Shown here: piece after piece, positions 33,980-42,988 of the stretch
Layout: every line of letters starts with the position of its first letter
Numbering within the stretch: position 1 is the stretch's first letter
Source: Burkholderia diffusa
Lineage (GTDB): Bacteria; Pseudomonadota; Gammaproteobacteria; Burkholderiales; Burkholderiaceae
Direction of reading: 5' to 3'
NCBI RefSeq assembly: GCF_902499115.1
Contig: NZ_CABVPN010000020.1
Coordinates: 89,036 to 153,035, forward strand
Length of the DNA stretch: 64,000 nucleotides
Translations under genes and position numbers: made by a program
Notes under the pieces: model-generated
What the model saw: the letters and a program-made list of their open reading frames with translations, nothing else
Told to the model about the DNA's origin: nothing
The model's database searches: none

Positions 33980-35188
33980 TCACATGGACTTGAGCTTCGG
34001 CGTGGCCTTGCGGCCGAACAGCCGGGACATCAACGGTTCGCTGCTGGACGCGTCGTGCCTGGTGCGCACGTCCCCTTCGACGATCTGCTTCGCACAGGCC
34101 TGTAACGCACGCGTAACCGCTGCGCTGCGTGCGACGCGCGAGACCGGATGCCCGAGGTCGAGCGCCTCGCGCACGGTATCGGCGTCGTCGGGTATCGTGC
34201 TGCTCGCATGCAGGCCGAGCACTTCCTCGAGCGCGGTGCGGGACCGTTCGCTCGCGCGTGTCATCCGGTTCACCACCAGCCGCATCTGGTCGGTCGGGTA
34301 GCCGAGCGACACGAGAATCTCGAGCAGCCGGCGGCCCGCGCGCACGTGCGGCATCGCGGGCTGCAGCACGAGCTGGATCTGGTCGCTGCGATCCAGCGCG
34401 ATCATCGACAGCGGATTGATGCTCACGCCGATGTCGAAGATCACGAAGTCGTAGCGCGGCGCCGCGACGCCGAGGATCCATTCGAGCGCATCCTCGCGCA
34501 TCTCCGCGGCCTTGACCGGGTCGCCCGCGCCGGCCAGCACGTGGAAGGTCGGCGTCACGTGCGCGACGCTCGCGTCGAGAAACGCGCCGTCGAGTCGCTC
34601 GATCTGCGCGCACAGCTGCGGCAGCGTCGACGGCGGCGTCTCGTCGCTGACGAGGAACGCGGCATCCGCGAACTGCTGGTTCAGATCGACCAGGAGCACG
34701 CGGCGCTTATATCCTTCAGCGATCTCGTACGCGACGTTGCTCGCGGCGAAGCTCGTGCCCGCGCCGCCCTTGCACGACATGAACGACACGAAGCGCGTAT
34801 CTTCGGCGTCGCGTCGCGTGCTTTGCGCGGCGGCACGCTCGAGCGCACGGGCCAGCGCCGTGGGGTCGATCGGCCACTGCAGCACGTCGCGCGCGCCGGC
34901 GCGCATCGCGTCCAGCAGCACGTTCGGCGCCGCGTCGGCCGTCACCAGGATGCAGGTCAGGCTCGGGTGCAGCCGGCAGATGCGCTCGAGCGCCGACAGC
35001 TCGGTCGCATCGGTCGTCGCGCCGTCGATCAGCAGGATGTCGAATGAATCGAGTCCGTCCGTTCGATTCTCGATCTGCGACGATCGTCCATGCGCGCGTG
35101 TCACGCGATAGTGTCCGCTGTCGGTGACCAGGCGCGCGATCTGCGTGAGCCGGGCGGTATCGTCGGCAGCTACGAGGATATTGATCAT
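33980..35188 (-). CDS. tadZ: Tad polar localisation protein TadZ (CpaE)
   Basis: 402 residues: an N-terminal receiver-like domain (MINILVAADDTARLTQIARL) and a ParA/MinD-like ATPase domain from about residue 135 with the deviant Walker A SCKGGAGTSFAASNVAYEIA. The usual Lys-Thr/Ser pair of KGGxGKT/S is replaced by GTS, so ATP hydrolysis may be altered, as reported for several TadZ proteins. TadZ places the assembly machine at a cell pole. Between the pseudopilin genes and tadA. Confidence 0.9.
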   Translation of the reverse strand: MINILVAADDTARLTQIARLVTDSGHYRVTRAHGRSSQIENRTDGLDSFDILLIDGATTDATELSALERICRLHPSLTCILVTADAAPNVLLDAMRAGARDVLQWPIDPTALARALERAAAQSTRRDAEDTRFVSFMSCKGGAGTSFAASNVAYEIAEGYKRRVLLVDLNQQFADAAFLVSDETPPSTLPQLCAQIERLDGAFLDASVAHVTPTFHVLAGAGDPVKAAEMREDALEWILGVAAPRYDFVIFDIGVSINPLSMIALDRSDQIQLVLQPAMPHVRAGRRLLEILVSLGYPTDQMRLVVNRMTRASERSRTALEEVLGLHASSTIPDDADTVREALDLGHPVSRVARSAAVTRALQACAKQIVEGDVRTRHDASSSEPLMSRLFGRKATPKLKSM

Positions 35189-35209
35189 GGCTGTGCCTCG
35201 TCGGTTCGA

Positions 35210-35653
35210 TTATTGACAGGCGGTGCCGCCCGTGGATGAATTCAGGCTTTCACGCGACAGCGTCGTGGTGAACGGCGGCATCGTGATCGAGACGCTCGCG
35301 AGCGGAATCATCGTCTTGACGGTGAAGTTGGTCATGCTGACGGTCACGAACGAGCAGGAGCTCACGTCGCAGCCCGACGGCGTGTAGCTCACCGACACGT
35401 TCGCACTCGACACCATCGGCATCAGCGACTTCACGCGCTTCACGACGCCGGCGGCGTTCACGTCGCAGACGATCGCCGTGCGTGCGCCGAGCCGGATGGC
35501 CTCGGCCGCCGTGTTCCAGTAAAACAGCACGCGCCCGAATTCGAAGACGCCGATCAGCAGCATCATCAGGATCGATGCGATCAGCGCGAATTCGACGATC
35601 GTCGCGCCGCGTTGTGCGCGACGGCGCGACGGCAGACAGGAGCGCGGGTTCAT
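35210..35653 (-). CDS. tadE: TadE-like pseudopilin
   Basis: 147 residues with the TadE signature RRAQRGATIVEFALIASILM: a short basic leader, the Gly at the prepilin peptidase site, and Glu at +5 followed by a hydrophobic helix. The remainder is periplasmic with two Cys near the middle (CDVSSC). Likely processed by the TadV peptidase and needed for pilus biogenesis. Overlaps the stop of the next TadE-like gene by 4 bp. Confidence 0.85.
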   Translation of the reverse strand: MNPRSCLPSRRRAQRGATIVEFALIASILMMLLIGVFEFGRVLFYWNTAAEAIRLGARTAIVCDVNAAGVVKRVKSLMPMVSSANVSVSYTPSGCDVSSCSFVTVSMTNFTVKTMIPLASVSITMPPFTTTLSRESLNSSTGGTACQ

Positions 35654-36183
35654 GACACTTGCCTCATCACGGTGACGATGTTGCCGAAGGTGATCGACGA
35701 CAGCCCCGGGTAGGCCGGAATCGGCTGGTACTTATAGCCCTTCACCTTCACCTCGACGACGTTGATGCTGCCGGTCGCCGTGCCGCTTGCCGCGTTGTTG
35801 GTCGCGTCATAGGTCGGCAGGTTCGCGAACTGCGGTGGATCGGATGCGTCGGCGCAATCGCTCGAATGCGCGGCGTCGCACACGATCACCATCGATGTCG
35901 TGAGCCCCGGCACCAGCTCGGTGCCGGCAGACCCGCAGGTCGTGTTGCCGTAGACGACCAGGCACTGCGCCGCCGCGAGCGGATACGCGCTGTCGGCCGG
36001 CAGATAGACCGACAGGTAGCGCGCCGCGTCGCGCGTCGCCTTGGTGAGGGTCTCGTACTGATAGATCGCGCGGCCGAACTCGGCCACACCGGTCGCGAGC
36101 ACGATCATCGGCATCAGCACGAGCGCGAACTCGACCGCGGCGACACCGCGCATGCGCGACCGGCGAATCGGGAGCCTTTTCAT
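35650..36183 (-). CDS. tadF: Second TadE/TadF-like pseudopilin
   Basis: 177 residues with leader RRSRMRGVAAVEFALVLMPM, again a G-x-x-x-x-E prepilin-type site followed by one membrane helix (IVLATGVAEFGRAIYQYETL). Paralogous to the downstream TadE and coupled to it by a 4-bp overlap. The TadF symbol is by position; sequence alone says TadE family. Confidence 0.78.
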   Translation of the reverse strand: MKRLPIRRSRMRGVAAVEFALVLMPMIVLATGVAEFGRAIYQYETLTKATRDAARYLSVYLPADSAYPLAAAQCLVVYGNTTCGSAGTELVPGLTTSMVIVCDAAHSSDCADASDPPQFANLPTYDATNNAASGTATGSINVVEVKVKGYKYQPIPAYPGLSSITFGNIVTVMRQVS

Positions 36184-36196
36184 GATCGCGTCTCCT

Positions 36197-37468
36197 CTAT
36201 TGAACGAGCATCGGCACCTTGAGGCCGATCGAGCTGCCGTTGCCCGGCAAACCGTGCGTCGCGCAAGGCGTGCTGCCGGACGACGCCGAGCCGAGGTATT
36301 CGAGATGCGCGACCACCCCGCCGGCGCCCGGGCTGAACGGCAGCGGATCCAGCATCAGCACGCAGTCCCACTGCGTGACGGTCAGCTGGTTGCTTGCGCC
36401 CTGCAGCGTCGAGCAGTCGCCCTCGGGGGCGAGCGCGACCCGGCGGTCGCCACCGAACGTCTGATAGTTGCTTGCCGTGGCGGTCCCTTTGGTCGCGATG
36501 CCGCTGCCGGCGGGCGGCGCGCCGTCGCCCTGGTAGGACTTGAAGCTCGCACGATCGAGCACGAACTGCTTGTACGCGTCGCCGACGATACCCGCGGTTC
36601 CCGGCGGCCCGTATTTGGGGCCGACGTATGCGTAGCCTGTGAAGTCCGGCTGGCCGCTCGAGCCGTTGGCGCCGTTCGTATAGATGCCGAAGCGGGTATT
36701 CCACGCGCGCAGCGACGCGGACTTCAGGCCCGTCGAACCGAGGGTGGGCGGCGACTTGATGTTGCAGGTATTGCCAGACAGTTCGCTGGCGATCGTCGTT
36801 TCGTTGGTCGAACCGTCGAGCGCGGCCCAGCCGAAGTTGCCGGGCCCGTACGTCGACGACGAGCCGGAAGGCGACGAGATCCAGTCACCGACCTTGTACG
36901 GCGCGGCGGCCGCCGCGCGGCACACGAACACCGGTATCGCACAGGTGGTCTGCCCGGCGCCCACCGTCGCGATCGCGCTGGCCGAGACCTGCGCCGCGTT
37001 CGCGACCTGCACACCGGGAATCGTGTTGAGCACCTCGATGAACCAGTGCGCGATGTTGGTCAGCTGCGCCGTGCACTTCACGTACTTGATGTTCGCCGGC
37101 GTGGCGACCGCCGTCTTCGTCAGAAACGGATTGGTCAGCGAATCGCTGAACGTGACGTTCGAATCCGTCTGCATCTGCACCGCGTTCTGCTGAAAGAAGG
37201 CGAAATTCGAGTGGCCGGCGGCGATGCCGTCCGCTTCCGCGACCTGCAGGCTGATGGCCGACGTGAGGTCGCGCGCAGCGGACAGCGCGCATGAGTCGGC
37301 GCTGTTCTGAAGTTCGCTGCGCGTGACGTACAGCTTGCCGAGGTCCAGCGCGAGACCGACGAATCCGATCATCACCGCCAGTGCGAGACCGACGATGATC
37401 GCGACGGCGCCTTGCTGGCGATGCAACCCTCGACGCGTGAATTTCGGATGACGAGCTGCGCTGGACAT
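36197..37468 (-). CDS. tadG: TadG-like protein
   Basis: 423 residues. The N-terminus (RGLHRQQGAVAIIVGLALAV) is the TadG/Flp-Tad domain: basic leader then one helix, ending LDLGKLYVTRSELQNSADSC. The long C-terminal part is secreted, low in charge, rich in Gly/Ser/Thr/Asn and contains several Cys; it lacks a recognisable von Willebrand A domain seen in some TadG proteins. Lies 13 bp before the tadF start in transcription order, downstream of the small lipoprotein gene. Confidence 0.85.
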   Translation of the reverse strand: MSSAARHPKFTRRGLHRQQGAVAIIVGLALAVMIGFVGLALDLGKLYVTRSELQNSADSCALSAARDLTSAISLQVAEADGIAAGHSNFAFFQQNAVQMQTDSNVTFSDSLTNPFLTKTAVATPANIKYVKCTAQLTNIAHWFIEVLNTIPGVQVANAAQVSASAIATVGAGQTTCAIPVFVCRAAAAAPYKVGDWISSPSGSSSTYGPGNFGWAALDGSTNETTIASELSGNTCNIKSPPTLGSTGLKSASLRAWNTRFGIYTNGANGSSGQPDFTGYAYVGPKYGPPGTAGIVGDAYKQFVLDRASFKSYQGDGAPPAGSGIATKGTATASNYQTFGGDRRVALAPEGDCSTLQGASNQLTVTQWDCVLMLDPLPFSPGAGGVVAHLEYLGSASSGSTPCATHGLPGNGSSIGLKVPMLVQ

Positions 37469-37493
37469 GGCGTTCTCCCTGAGCGTGCCTGTG

Positions 37494-37793
37494 TTATTGC
37501 CCCGACGACTTGCCGATCCCGATCACGAATGCATTGGCTTTCGGCTCGGGCTGCCTGAACGACTTGTCGTAGTTGTCGAGCGCGGCCGCGGCGGCGCTGC
37601 CGTCGACCCCCGGGCGCGAGGCCGCGTGTTCGGCGGCATGCGGATCGATGATCTGGGCTTGCGTGACGGCGCGGACCGAGTCGCCGAAGCGACTGTCCCA
37701 CACCGGCGTCGACGACATGCAGCCGGCAAGCGCGAACGCGAGCGGGACGGCGAGCGCCGCACGGCGCACGAATACGAGGTAGGCGGATTTCAT
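37494..37793 (-). CDS. Small Tad-locus lipoprotein
   Basis: 99 residues with a lipoprotein signal: MKSAYLVFVRRAALAVPLAF then ALAGC, giving a lipobox with Cys near residue 25. The mature part includes WDSRFGDSVRAVTQAQIIDP, a segment common to short lipoproteins in beta-proteobacterial Tad loci. AAGGGGAAG precedes the start at 37793; the next upstream ATG (37817) overlaps the secretin stop. It may act as a pilotin for the secretin, in the role of RcpB or TadD, but it has no TPR repeats. Confidence 0.7.
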   Translation of the reverse strand: MKSAYLVFVRRAALAVPLAFALAGCMSSTPVWDSRFGDSVRAVTQAQIIDPHAAEHAASRPGVDGSAAAAALDNYDKSFRQPEPKANAFVIGIGKSSGQ

Positions 37794-37813
37794 GAGCTTC
37801 CCCTTGGATGGCT

Positions 37814-39781
37814 TCAACGATCGGTGGACGCGGGTTCCGCATTCGCCCGCGCGATCTGCGCGTGGGCGGCGGCCGGCAGACTGTTCTTCGAATGCGGCGC
37901 GGGTTTGGCCGGCGTGTCGGAGCCAGCCGCCGCGAGACGCGCGGCAGCGGCTTCGATGCGCGCGATCCGTGCCGCGCTGGCCGCATCGGCCTGCGGTTGC
38001 GGTTTCGGCTGCGACTGCGCGGCATGCGCCGGCTCGGCGTTCACCGCTCCTGCCGCGGCGGCCGCTGCAGCCGCCGGCTTCTCAGGCTGCGCCGGCACCG
38101 GTGCCGGTGTGTCGGCGGGCTGCGGCGCACGCGGAGCGGGCAGCGCGGCGGCCGGTGCGGCCGGTGCAGCCGATTGCGGCGCGGGAGCAGGTACCGGCGT
38201 CTGCGGTGCATCCATCGCGCCGTTCGCCGGTTGCGCGCCCGCCTTGCGGACACCCTTGCGCCCTTCCATGTTGCCGGTCGCATACACGTCGGCTTCGTTG
38301 GGCTTCGAGAAGCTGTCGGTCGGCAGCGGCAGGTCGGCGGTCTGCAGCGGCCTCACCAGGTGCGGCGTGATCACGAAGATCAGCTCGGTGCGGTCCTGCT
38401 GGAACGACGTGCTGCGGAACAGCGCGCCGAGCACCGGCACCTCGCCGACGCCGGGAATCGCCTTCAGCGCGCCGCTCGCGTTGTCCTTGATCAGCCCGCC
38501 GATCGCGAACGATTCGCCGTCGGCCATCTGGACCGTCGTCGACGCGCGCCGGGTGGTGATCAGCGGCAGGATCGACGTGCCGCCGATGTTGGTCGCGCTC
38601 AGCGTCACGCCCGTCTGCGACAACTCCGACACTTCCGGCGCGACCCTCAGGTTGATCCGGCCGTTCGCGAGCACCGTCGGCGTGAACTTCAGCGCGACGC
38701 CGAACTCCTCTTCCTGCAGGGTAATCGACGACGTGCCGGTGCCGCTGCTCTGCGGTACCGGGATGAAGATCTTGCCGCCGGCGAGGAACGTCGCCTCCTG
38801 GCCGCTGATCGTCACGAGGTTCGGCTCCGCGAGGATCTTGACGAGGTTGTCGGTGTTCTGCGCATCGGCCGCGATGCTGAACGGCTTGTTGTTCGCCTTG
38901 TTGAAGATCGCACCGCTCGCAACGCCCGCGAGCAGGTTGCTGACGAGCGCGCCGCTCCACGAGCCGAACCCGCCCTGGATGTTGAACGCGCTGCCCAACT
39001 GGTTGATCAGCGTCTTCGACACTTCGGCAACCTTCACTTCGAGCATCACCTGCTGCGGCGACGTCACGTTCAGCATGTTCAGCACGCCACCACCCTTGCC
39101 AGTGCCGCCCCCCTCGCCGGTGCTCTCGCTGTAGGCCCGTGCGATCTGCACGGCCTGTTGCGCGGCCTGCGAGCTCGACACGGTGCCCGCCAGCACGATC
39201 GTGCCGGCTGCGTTCGATACGTGGATGGCGTGCTCGTCCGGCATCAGCTGCGCCAGCGATGCCTGCAGGCCGCCGGCGTCCGCGCCGACCGCAACGTCGA
39301 TCACGCGGCACGCGCCGCTCCTGCCCTGCACGATCATGTTGGTGGTGCCGACCGACATCCCGAGGATGTAGAGCGTCTGCGGCGACACCATCGTTGCCTG
39401 CGCGACGGCCGGGTTGCCGATGGTCCGGTTGCGGACCGGCTCCGGCATCGGCACCAGCAGCGACTTGCCGAGCGGCACGCTGACGCTGGTCGACTCGCGC
39501 ACGGCGCCCACGCAGTTCGGTCCGCGCAGCGGGCCCGCCGATGCGGCAGCCGCGGCGGCAGGCGCCGGCGCCATGCTGATCGTCATCTGCATCGGCCCCT
39601 TGGCGACGGCAGCCGGCGCGCTCGCGCCGCCCTTCATCAGCGCAGCCGATTCCGCGCCTTCCTGGGCCAGCGCGCTGTACACCGTCAGCCACCCCGTACA
39701 CAGGATCGCGGCCATCATCGTGCCCCGTGCGATACGCGTGCGCACCGGGCCGGTACCTGAATATTGCGGATTGATCTTCAT
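37814..39781 (-). CDS. rcpA: Tad outer-membrane secretin (RcpA/CpaC) with long Ala/Pro tail
   Basis: 655 residues. The signal peptide is near MMAAILCTGWLTVYSALAQ. An N-terminal pilus/BON region (LGKSLLVPMPEPVRNRTIGN, VIDVAVGADAGGLQASLAQL) precedes the secretin core (QVMLEVKVAEVSKTLINQLG, AEPNLVTISGQEATFLAGGK, VPVLGALFRSTSFQQDRTEL, FVITPHLVRPL near residue 480). About 150 residues after the core are extremely rich in Ala, Pro and Gln, with a run of nine Ala. CpaC-type secretins usually end soon after the core or carry a short tail, so this extension is notable. Forms the outer-membrane pore for the Flp pilus. Confidence 0.9.
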   Translation of the reverse strand: MKINPQYSGTGPVRTRIARGTMMAAILCTGWLTVYSALAQEGAESAALMKGGASAPAAVAKGPMQMTISMAPAPAAAAAASAGPLRGPNCVGAVRESTSVSVPLGKSLLVPMPEPVRNRTIGNPAVAQATMVSPQTLYILGMSVGTTNMIVQGRSGACRVIDVAVGADAGGLQASLAQLMPDEHAIHVSNAAGTIVLAGTVSSSQAAQQAVQIARAYSESTGEGGGTGKGGGVLNMLNVTSPQQVMLEVKVAEVSKTLINQLGSAFNIQGGFGSWSGALVSNLLAGVASGAIFNKANNKPFSIAADAQNTDNLVKILAEPNLVTISGQEATFLAGGKIFIPVPQSSGTGTSSITLQEEEFGVALKFTPTVLANGRINLRVAPEVSELSQTGVTLSATNIGGTSILPLITTRRASTTVQMADGESFAIGGLIKDNASGALKAIPGVGEVPVLGALFRSTSFQQDRTELIFVITPHLVRPLQTADLPLPTDSFSKPNEADVYATGNMEGRKGVRKAGAQPANGAMDAPQTPVPAPAPQSAAPAAPAAALPAPRAPQPADTPAPVPAQPEKPAAAAAAAAGAVNAEPAHAAQSQPKPQPQADAASAARIARIEAAAARLAAAGSDTPAKPAPHSKNSLPAAAHAQIARANAEPASTDR

Positions 39782-39896
39782 TTCGTCTGATCCCCCGAGT
39801 GACCGGCGAGCGGCCGGTTGTCGACTTCCAAGGCCGCCGTGCCCTGACGGCGGCCGATCTGGTTAATCTGTTTATCTGGATGTGTGTTCTACGGTT

Positions 39897-40742
39897 TCAA
39901 AAGCATTCGACGCTGCCCCGTACCCCGGTCAGCACGCCTACACAATCGTGCCGTGCGTCCGGTGCCGCGTGCGACGCAACGTGCACGCGCACGGTCCGTA
40001 CGCGTTCGTGTACCGGTGCGGGCGTCGCGTCGGGTACCGGAGCCTTGCCGAGCAGCGTCAGCTTGGTCGCGCCATCGGTCGTCAGCGTCTTCTGGTCGAC
40101 CTGGTTGCGCAGCACGAGCGACAGCGTGCCGACGCTGCGCGCGAGGTCGAGGCGTTCGGCCTGATCGGGCGTGACTTCGAGCGTCACCGCGTTGACGACC
40201 TTCGGTGCGGTATCGTCGCGGCTGACCTGCTGCGCGACGGCCAGCACCAGGATGTGCTCGAGCACGATCTTGGAGATGCTCTGCCCGTCGGTCTTGCCCT
40301 GCTGTTCCTGCGTGTTGACGATCACGTCGACGTAGTTGCCCGGCAGCGCGAAGCCCGCGACGCCCACCACGTCGTTCACCCGCACCGTGATCGCACGGCT
40401 GCCGTCGGCGATCACGGCGGACAGCCCGCCCTTCGTGCCGACCGGCGCGAGTTTCGACTCGATCACCGGTTCGCCGCGTGCGAGGCTCGTACGCACGACG
40501 CGCCCTTCGAGTTCCTTCGTGTCGGTGAACGCGCCGGTCGGCACGCTGCCCGACGGCCAGCTCACCATGCGGATCTGGTTCGGCCCGAGCGGCTCGCCCA
40601 GGTTCAGGTCGGTGGTCGCCACCGCGACCGACGTGACCGAGCTGCTGGATGTATTCATCAACCAGCGGGACGCGAACACGACCGCGGCAAGGCCCGCGAC
40701 CATCGCGACGATCAGCATCATGAGCGCTCGACTGTTTTTCAT
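39897..40742 (-). CDS. rcpC: Flp pilus assembly protein RcpC (CpaB)
   Basis: 281 residues: an N-terminal membrane anchor (MKNSRALMMLIVAMVAGLAA) followed by an SAF/AFP-like domain (TDLNLGEPLGPNQIRMVSWP, RTSLARGEPVIESKLAPVG) and the RcpC region (RAITVRVNDVVGVAGFALPG, NYVDVIVNT). A periplasmic component that works next to the secretin. The C-terminal 40 residues are rich in Val, His and Arg and are not conserved in the family as far as I can tell. Separated from the secretin by 115 bp, the largest gap inside the operon. Confidence 0.9.
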   Translation of the reverse strand: MKNSRALMMLIVAMVAGLAAVVFASRWLMNTSSSSVTSVAVATTDLNLGEPLGPNQIRMVSWPSGSVPTGAFTDTKELEGRVVRTSLARGEPVIESKLAPVGTKGGLSAVIADGSRAITVRVNDVVGVAGFALPGNYVDVIVNTQEQQGKTDGQSISKIVLEHILVLAVAQQVSRDDTAPKVVNAVTLEVTPDQAERLDLARSVGTLSLVLRNQVDQKTLTTDGATKLTLLGKAPVPDATPAPVHERVRTVRVHVASHAAPDARHDCVGVLTGVRGSVECF

Positions 40743-40777
40743 GGCAATGCTCCTCAACGAATCGTGAAAGAAACGGC

Positions 40778-42178
40778 TCAACCGGTTATGTGCGTGTGAC
40801 CGCCGTGCTCGGCAGGCGGCAGATATCCGCCGTCGCGCTCGGGCGCGGTGCCGAAATAACTGGCCCATGCGTCATGCAACGCGTCGTGCGTCACCTCGAG
40901 CGGATCGCCGCGATACCGCGCGCCGGCGGCGACCAGGCGCAGCAGATCCATCGGGAAGCATGCGAGATATGCCTTGCCGGTCGGCAGGTGCAGCCGGTGC
41001 AGCAGATAGTCGAAGGCGTCCTGCGTCGACACCAGTCCGAGCGACTCGCATGCGGCGTCGAACACCGCGCGGTAGTGGTCGATCGACAGCGCGCCGACGT
41101 GAAGCTTTGAACCGAGCCGGCGCAGGAATGCGTCGTCGGCGAACTGTTCCGGCGCCAGGTTGCTCGAGAACACCGGCCAGACGTCGAACGGCAGCACGAA
41201 TCGATTGCCGGATTCGAGCGTCAGGAAATCCACGCCTCGATCGAGCGGACGCAGCCAGCGGTTGAGCAGGTCGCGCGGCTCGACACGCTGGCGGCCGAGA
41301 TCGTCGATGATGTACATGCCCATGTTCGCCTTCATGTGCGGCGGCGCCTGGTAGAAGCCCGCCGCGTCATCGCGGCGCAGGTCGAGTTCGTCAAGCGTCA
41401 ACTCGCCGCCGGACATCACGACCGGCCGCTCGCACAGGCGCCAGCGGCGATCGACCGACTGTCCCTCCGTTTGCAACGGCGCGTCGACATGCACGAGCGG
41501 ATCGTGGATCTGGATGACTTCCCCGGCCGCATAGATCGCATACGGCACCGGTACGTGACCGCCCATCAACGCGCCGAGCCGCTCGGCGAGGAAGGTCTTG
41601 CCGCTGCCGGCGGGGCCGTAGATCAGCAGCGGACGGCCGGAGTTCAGCGCGGCGGCCGCCGAGTCGAGTACCGACGTGTCCATCACGATGCCTTCGAATA
41701 CGGCCCACACGTCGTTCTGAGCCACGTGCAGCTTGCGCACCGAATGGGTGGACACGCAGTCGAGATACGCGTCGAGCGTCACCGGCGCGGGCCCGCTGTA
41801 CGTGCTGCGCGCACACTCCTCGAGTGCTGCCACGCGGCCCGCGTCGGTCAGGCGGAACGTCACGTCGAGATCCGTCTTGCCGCGATGGGTGAGTTCGACC
41901 AGATGCTCGCGCACCAGGAACGCGAAGACGTCGTCGAGCACCGCGAGCGGCAGGCAGTGGCGCTCGATGAGGTCGCCGTAAGACGGACGGCCGAGCACCA
42001 GCGTCGACTTCAGCACGAGCCCTGCGACGAATGGCTGGCTCAGTCCGGTTTCCTCGAGCGAGCGCGGCGCGGCAGGCAACTGCGTGCCCGGCTTCGCATG
42101 CGCCTCCCGCAACGGCGACGGATGCGGCAGGTGTGCAACCTGCGCGTCGCGCTTCGGTTCGGTGGGGATCGTGTTCAT
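40778..42178 (-). CDS. Extra AAA ATPase inside the Tad locus
   Basis: 466 residues, soluble. Residues 1-130 include a winged-helix-like region (GLVLKSTLVLGRPSYGDLIE, VFAFLVREHLVELTHRG). The ATPase domain has Walker A YGPAGSGKTFLAERLG with Lys194, Walker B MGMYIIDDLGRQ, and a sensor-like FSSNLAPEQFADDAFLRRLG. This is the AAA fold, distinct from TadA. It is not one of the standard Tad components but sits between tadV and rcpC with short gaps, so it should be co-expressed. Possible roles are remodelling of the machine or control of its expression. Not recognised by name. Confidence 0.72.
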   Translation of the reverse strand: MNTIPTEPKRDAQVAHLPHPSPLREAHAKPGTQLPAAPRSLEETGLSQPFVAGLVLKSTLVLGRPSYGDLIERHCLPLAVLDDVFAFLVREHLVELTHRGKTDLDVTFRLTDAGRVAALEECARSTYSGPAPVTLDAYLDCVSTHSVRKLHVAQNDVWAVFEGIVMDTSVLDSAAAALNSGRPLLIYGPAGSGKTFLAERLGALMGGHVPVPYAIYAAGEVIQIHDPLVHVDAPLQTEGQSVDRRWRLCERPVVMSGGELTLDELDLRRDDAAGFYQAPPHMKANMGMYIIDDLGRQRVEPRDLLNRWLRPLDRGVDFLTLESGNRFVLPFDVWPVFSSNLAPEQFADDAFLRRLGSKLHVGALSIDHYRAVFDAACESLGLVSTQDAFDYLLHRLHLPTGKAYLACFPMDLLRLVAAGARYRGDPLEVTHDALHDAWASYFGTAPERDGGYLPPAEHGGHTHITG

Positions 42179-42210
42179 GTGCGTTTCATCCTCGTTGCGG
42201 GTTCGTCGCG

Positions 42211-42750
42211 CTAGACGCACGAAGCGAACAGCATGCCCAGCGTGCCGGCGGCAATTGCCACGCCATACGGCAACGCGCCGACCGACGCAACTTCTATGGG
42301 GCCGTCGGTCGCCCCTGCATACGCGCGGATCGAGCGATGCGCGATCAGCGCCCTGACGTTCGCGCACATCTGGCGCAGGCGCCCGCGCAGCAGCACAAGG
42401 CCGATCGCGCCGATCCCGCCGGCCAGAAACGTGGCCAGCACGATGTAGAACGCCATCTGTGCGCCGACCCATGCGCCGATCGCCAGCATCAGCTTCACGT
42501 CGCCTGCAGCCATTCCGCGCATCAGATAGAACGGCAGCAGCATGCCGAAGCCGGTCGCCGCGCCGGCAAGCCACGCGAGTGCGCCCGCCTGGACCCCGTG
42601 CAGCGCGCACTGGGCGATCAGCGCGCCGGCCAGCCCGATCGCGACGAGCCGGTTCGGGATGCGTCGGCTCGTGATGTCCGTGCTGGCCGCGACGACGACG
42701 AGCAGCGTCACGCACAACGGGACCGGGTGAGGCAGTGCGGCAGGCAACAT
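42211..42750 (-). CDS. tadV: Flp prepilin peptidase TadV (CpaA)
   Basis: 179-residue membrane aspartic peptidase of the A24 family. The two catalytic Asp are in ASTDITSRRIPNRLV near residue 25 and MAAGDVKLMLAIG near residue 80. It lacks the cytoplasmic methylase domain of full PilD enzymes, as usual for TadV. It should cut Flp and the TadE-like leaders after Gly. Follows the second flp gene by about 30 bp. Confidence 0.92.
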   Translation of the reverse strand: MLPAALPHPVPLCVTLLVVVAASTDITSRRIPNRLVAIGLAGALIAQCALHGVQAGALAWLAGAATGFGMLLPFYLMRGMAAGDVKLMLAIGAWVGAQMAFYIVLATFLAGGIGAIGLVLLRGRLRQMCANVRALIAHRSIRAYAGATDGPIEVASVGALPYGVAIAAGTLGMLFASCV

Positions 42751-42781
42751 GGCGAACCTCGATTGGCTGCAATAGTCGGAA

Positions 42782-42988
42782 TCACTTACCCAGTGCGGTA
42801 TTGACCGCCGCGGTCACGATTGCCGCGATCATGTTGTACGCGTCTTGAACCGAACCCTTCAGGGTAACCACGCTTCCCAGCACGATGGTGGCGAACACTG
42901 CCGCGATCAGCGCGTACTCGATCGACGTCACCCCCTGCTCGTCGCCGATCCATCGCGATACCGCTACCGCACGTCCACTGGTCCGCAT
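42782..42988 (-). CDS. flp2: Flp-type major pilin, second copy
   Basis: 68-residue prepilin: leader ending DEQG, then the cleavage site and VTSIEYALIAAVFATIVLGS, with the Flp motif (Glu5-Tyr6 of the mature pilin) and a hydrophobic helix. The tail AAVNTALGK is short. It shares the leader end and EY motif with the first pilin but differs in the rest, so the two are paralogues and not a recent duplication. Start at 42988 chosen because the usual basic leader begins there. Confidence 0.9.
   Translation of the reverse strand: MRTSGRAVAVSRWIGDEQGVTSIEYALIAAVFATIVLGSVVTLKGSVQDAYNMIAAIVTAAVNTALGK

Noticed and set aside
37808..39760. Long plus-strand frame opposite the secretin gene
   Set aside because: Mirror of the high-GC secretin coding strand; repetitive Arg-rich sequence with no motif.
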